From UBA668 sp049318165 (GTDB lineage: Bacteria > Actinomycetota > Acidimicrobiia > Acidimicrobiales > Ilumatobacteraceae), in NCBI GenBank assembly GCA_049318165.1, contig JBMOGW010000003.1:1-37735 (forward strand): a stretch of DNA of 37,735 nucleotides. Reading direction: 5' to 3'. The position numbers and the translations under genes were made by a program. Below, piece after piece: positions 33,787 to 37,735 of the stretch. Every line of letters starts with the position of its first letter. The stretch's first letter is position 1. The notes beneath the pieces were generated by a model. That model was not told where the DNA came from and made no database searches. It saw only the letters and a program-made list of their open reading frames with translations.

Positions 33787-35427
33787 ATGACCAACGGTTG
33801 GGGCCACGACACCAACTTCACCAGGGCGTCATTGCGCGTCCTGGAGCACCTCTCGGTCGCGTCGGGCCTGCCCACGTGGTTGCTCACCCGCACCAACGGC
33901 GGGGTCGGGCAGGTGCTCGCGGTGGTGGACCCGCAGGGTGCCATCCGCATCCACCAGTCGGTGGCCACCGATGTCGGCGCCGCAGCCGCGTGCCGCGTCG
34001 CCGTGCCGATGGTGCTCGGCGACGGTCGCACCTTCGGTGAGCTGGTCGGCTACGGCCACGTGGCGCTCTCCCCCGCGGACCTGATGTCGATGCAGACCAC
34101 TGCCGAGGTGCTGGCCAGCGTGCTCGGCGCCCTTGCCGACAGCGAGCGGTCGCTGGCGGTCGAGCGCCGCGCCGCGGACCGCCTGGGCACCGAGGTCGGT
34201 GACCACCAGTCGGACCCGCTCACCGGTCTGGCGACGCGTGCGTCGTGGGAGCACCGCCTGCGCAACGACGAGCGGTTCTGTGCCGAGTTCGGCGAGAACG
34301 CCGCCGTGTTCGTGCTGGAGATGGACGATCTGAAGCGCAACAACGCGCTCCACGGCCACTCGGCCGGCGACGAGCAGTTGCGCACCGCGGGCCAGTTGGT
34401 CCGCGAGATCCTCGGCGACCACCACTACGGCGCGCGCATCAGCGGCGACCGCATCGGTGTGCTGCTGGTGGGCGTGCAGGACCCGGAGATCTCCGAGGTC
34501 GAGCGAGCGCTGCGCCAGACCTTCGCCGCGAGCGAGATCTCGATGCTGCTCGGCTTCGGCATCCGCCACCCCGACACCGGGCTCGACGGCTGCATCATCG
34601 AGGCGGCGGAGCAGCTCGACGAGCTGCACGTCACCCGCACCACGTCCGCCAACGACGCCAACGAAGCTGCCGCGGTGCTGGAGGCCATCGAGCTCGGCGC
34701 CATCAAGGCGTACTTCCAGCCGATCGTCGACCTGCGCACCGGCGCCGTGGTGGCCATCGAGGCACTGGCCCGCTGGCAGACCCGCGACGGCGTGCGCGAG
34801 CCGGACCAGTTCCTCCCCGTGGTGCAGCAGGCCGGGCTGATGGGCGCATTGTTCGACTGCATCCTCGACGACGGCCTGGCGCACCTCGCCGAGTTCCGCC
34901 ACATCGTGCCGAACCTGCAGCTGGCCGTGAACTTCGAGTTCGACAGCAAGCCGGACTCCAGCCTGGTCGACAGCATCGCCGGCCTGCTCGACAAGCACCG
35001 GGTGCCGGCGTCGGCGCTGTCGATCGAGCTCGGCGAGCGCCAGAGCTTCGACCTGCCGGCCGACATCCGCAAGGAACTGCTGGCCGTCGCCGACCTGGGC
35101 GTGCAGCTGGTGCTCGACGACTTCGGCACCGGGTTCGCGTCGCTCGAGACGCTCACGTCGTTGCCGATCAGTGGCGTGAAGCTGGACCGCCGCTTCACCA
35201 GCCAGGTGGTCAACGGCGACCGCGAGCCGGTGGTGGTGAAGGCGATGATCGCGATGGCGGCGGAGGCCGGCCTGACCGTGATCGCCGAGGGCATCGAGAT
35301 GCAGCTGCAGTGCGACCGCCTGGTGCGGATGGGGTGCCGACTGGGCCAGGGCTACCTGTTCGCCCTGCCGCAGCCCGCCGACTCGCTGAGCGCCGTCCTC
35401 AGCGCCCCGCTCGTCAGCACCTTCTGA
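33787..35427 (+). CDS. sensor-type GGDEF (degenerate)-EAL protein, likely c-di-GMP phosphodiesterase
   Basis: A 546-residue cytoplasmic protein. Seen: an N-terminal GAF-like sensor region (about 10-130), a GGDEF-fold domain (about 142-275) with DPLTGLATRASWEHRL but SGDRI at 219-223 in place of GGDEF, so no cyclase activity, and an EAL domain (about 300-540) with EAL at 325-327, Asn382, Glu414, DDFGTG at 444-449, Lys465, Glu501 and GYLFALPQP. All the metal and catalytic positions of active EAL phosphodiesterases are present. The degenerate GGDEF may bind GTP as a regulator. ATG at 33787 is taken as start, though no strong ribosome-binding site precedes it. Divergent from uvrA. Confidence 0.9.
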   Translation: MTNGWGHDTNFTRASLRVLEHLSVASGLPTWLLTRTNGGVGQVLAVVDPQGAIRIHQSVATDVGAAAACRVAVPMVLGDGRTFGELVGYGHVALSPADLMSMQTTAEVLASVLGALADSERSLAVERRAADRLGTEVGDHQSDPLTGLATRASWEHRLRNDERFCAEFGENAAVFVLEMDDLKRNNALHGHSAGDEQLRTAGQLVREILGDHHYGARISGDRIGVLLVGVQDPEISEVERALRQTFAASEISMLLGFGIRHPDTGLDGCIIEAAEQLDELHVTRTTSANDANEAAAVLEAIELGAIKAYFQPIVDLRTGAVVAIEALARWQTRDGVREPDQFLPVVQQAGLMGALFDCILDDGLAHLAEFRHIVPNLQLAVNFEFDSKPDSSLVDSIAGLLDKHRVPASALSIELGERQSFDLPADIRKELLAVADLGVQLVLDDFGTGFASLETLTSLPISGVKLDRRFTSQVVNGDREPVVVKAMIAMAAEAGLTVIAEGIEMQLQCDRLVRMGCRLGQGYLFALPQPADSLSAVLSAPLVSTF

Positions 35428-35461
35428 CCCAGCCACCCCACCGCCTCCACGACCCGAGGCT

Positions 35462-35512
35462 CGTTCTGGAGGGATCCACGCGCCACAGGGTCGCACGGAT
35501 ACCTCCAGAACG
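35462..35512. repeat. 51-base hairpin element, upstream copy
   Basis: Arms CGTTCTGGAGGGATCC (35462-35477) and GGATACCTCCAGAACG (35497-35512) pair over 16 bases with one mismatch, around a 19-base loop ACGCGCCACAGGGTCGCAC. It starts 35 bases after the EAL gene stop and lies 75 bases before the nuclease gene start. No T-run follows on either strand. It is a directly oriented repeat of the element at 36521 (40 of 51 bases identical, including the loop core ACAGGG-Y-CGCA). Confidence 0.85.
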
Positions 35513-35586
35513 GTTCACCACCGCTGCCGATAGGTTCCGCCACGACTTCCCCGTCATCGTTCGAACCGATCGCACGAGGGTTGTCC

Positions 35587-36525
35587 ATGGCCGAGCTCAC
35601 CGCCGCGGCGCTGCAGGTGCTGCAGCGCCAGAAGAACATCATCACCGTCGCACAGCTTCGGGAGGCTGGAGTGCCGCGTTCGCTCCGCGAGCGCCTCGTT
35701 GCGTCGGGCGCGCTCCAACATCTCGGCCACTGTGCCCTCGCCGTACCCGGCGGGGCGTGGACGCTGGAGCGCCGAGCGATCGCCCTGTGCCTTCAACACC
35801 CCCGCGGCTACATCACGGGACCGACCGGTGGGAAACTGGCAGGACTGAACAAGATGCCTCGGTTCAGCGCCATCTGCCTCGGTGCGCCTCATGGCTACCG
35901 GACCGAGGTCCCACCTGGCGTGCAGCTCCGCCAGACCAGAGTGCTGCCGGAGGAACACCTCCGTCGTCTCGACAACGGCATCACCATCGCAGCGTGGCCA
36001 CGTATGGCGTTCGACCTGGCCACCGACTTGTCCCGGCATCAGTTGATGTCGGCGATCGATCAAATGATCCACCTCGGACACACCGACATGCCGGCCCTCG
36101 TTGCGGTCGCCCGGTTGTTGTGCGCCAGAGGACGGCCAGGGTCCAGCGAGTTCGCCTCCGTCTTGCTCGAGCGTGGCGGCCGAGCCGCAACCCACTCCGA
36201 TCCGGAGCTGGTCATACTCGAAGGGCTGCTACGTCGAGGCGTCCCCGTGGTCCCACAGGTCGGTGATCTTCAGCTCCCCAATGGACGACGAATCGAGATC
36301 GACATGGCTGTCGAGGAGGTGCGCTGGGCCGTCGAGGTCGATATTCATCCGAGCCACATCGAACTGCCAGGCACGGCTCGTGACAAGCAACGCGACCGAC
36401 AGTGCCACCTCATCGACTGGGAAGTGGAACGCGTGACCCCGCTGGACATGCTCGATGTCAGAGCGATCCTGGATGAGCTCGAACAGCTGTACCGGGCTCG
36501 CGTCGCGAACCTCGCACGCCGATAA
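35587..36525 (+). CDS. AbiEi-like winged-helix plus DUF559/Vsr-like nuclease protein
   Basis: A 312-residue protein. Seen: an N-terminal region LQVLQRQKNIITVAQLREAG and RLVASGALQHLGHCALAV that fits the AbiEi-type antitoxin winged helix; a middle helical region (about 60-200); and a C-terminal region from about residue 207 with an endonuclease pattern: IEIDMA (Asp239), WAVEVD (Glu250, Asp252), then RDKQRDRQ and CHLIDWEVERVT, as in DUF559 and Vsr-type PD-(D/E)xK enzymes. Codons such as ATA, CTA, CGA and AGA appear here while neighbours avoid them, which suggests transfer. ATG at 35587 has GAGGG six bases upstream. It has no toxin partner. It is flanked on both sides by the hairpin repeats, and its TAA stop is the edge of the second one. 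Confidence 0.8.
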   Translation: MAELTAAALQVLQRQKNIITVAQLREAGVPRSLRERLVASGALQHLGHCALAVPGGAWTLERRAIALCLQHPRGYITGPTGGKLAGLNKMPRFSAICLGAPHGYRTEVPPGVQLRQTRVLPEEHLRRLDNGITIAAWPRMAFDLATDLSRHQLMSAIDQMIHLGHTDMPALVAVARLLCARGRPGSSEFASVLLERGGRAATHSDPELVILEGLLRRGVPVVPQVGDLQLPNGRRIEIDMAVEEVRWAVEVDIHPSHIELPGTARDKQRDRQCHLIDWEVERVTPLDMLDVRAILDELEQLYRARVANLARR

Positions 36526-36571
36526 TGGAGGGATCCGTGAGCTACAGGGCCGCATGGATCCCTCCAGAACG
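36521..36571. repeat. 51-base hairpin element, downstream copy
   Basis: TGGAGGGATCC (36526-36536) pairs perfectly over 11 bases with GGATCCCTCCA (36556-36566), around the 19-base loop GTGAGCTACAGGGCCGCAT. The right arm continues as GAACG exactly as in the upstream copy, but the first five bases of the left arm are replaced by the end of the nuclease gene (GATAA, with TAA as stop). It lies between that gene and the uvrB stop at 36604. Confidence 0.85.
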
Positions 36572-36603
36572 TCGGATGAGCCCGGAGTCCGCCGACCGAT
36601 CCC

Positions 36604-37735
<1,132 letters not shown>

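Noticed and set aside
33705..34031. N-terminal extension of UvrA by about 109 residues
   Set aside because: It would run over the LexA box and the divergent EAL gene, and UvrA starts normally with the IVVRGAREHNLKN block just after 33704.
35462..36571. The two hairpins as ordinary rho-independent terminators
   Set aside because: Neither has a T-run on either strand, and ordinary terminators would not share a 19-base loop with a conserved core.
35428..36603. Target-site duplication or terminal inverted repeats of a classical insertion sequence
   Set aside because: No short direct duplication was found outside the hairpins, and the protein has no transposase motif.

Overview
This is a high-GC window with frequent GTG and TTG starts, many start codons sitting 6 to 8 bases after a plausible -10 box (leaderless style), two F420-type LLM oxidoreductases, a RapZ-gap-pgk-tpi-secG backbone and the three uvr genes. 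Together these point to an actinobacterium, most likely a member of the Acidimicrobiia (Ilumatobacter-like); the class-level call is inference from gene content, not from a marker tree.

Left end (1-3.7 kb): a truncated acyl-CoA dehydrogenase gene reads leftward and shares a small palindromic promoter region with a rightward pair of overlapping genes, an alpha/beta hydrolase and a clear NicX-type 2,5-dihydroxypyridine dioxygenase homologue. The pair looks like the ring-opening and deformylation steps of the maleamate (nicotinate) pathway. An LLM oxidoreductase and a SHOCT-domain membrane protein follow on the minus strand. From 3.8 to 14.1 kb lie cell-envelope and secreted functions: an OafA-type acyltransferase with SGNH domain, a Tat-exported multicopper oxidase translationally overlapped with an unknown four-helix membrane protein, a CapA-like protein, two uncharacterised genes, and a secreted LamG plus six-bladed propeller protein.

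Centre (14.3-25.5 kb, all minus): methyltransferase, rapZ, gap, pgk, tpiA, a five-gene oligopeptide ABC transporter, secG and tRNA-Leu(GAG). The transporter sits between tpiA and secG, and the yvcK and whiA genes that usually stand next to rapZ in actinobacteria are not present there. A rightward cupin and LLM pair separates this block from uvrC.

Right end (26.8-37.7 kb): uvrC, an MFS transporter overlapping uvrA, and the 3' part of uvrB, all on the minus strand, with a catalytically dead rhomboid-like protein, a GAF-degenerate GGDEF-EAL phosphodiesterase, and a foreign-looking nuclease gene interleaved on the plus strand. A LexA-type SOS box precedes uvrA.

The most unusual item is at 35462-36571: a gene coding for a protein with an AbiEi-like N-terminal region and a DUF559/Vsr-like nuclease region is bracketed by two directly repeated, 51-base hairpin elements that share both stems and loop core. 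The downstream copy begins on the gene's own stop codon. This has the layout of a compact nuclease plus palindromic-repeat selfish cassette, comparable in form (not homology) to RAYT/REP systems, and is the best candidate for an undescribed system in the window.
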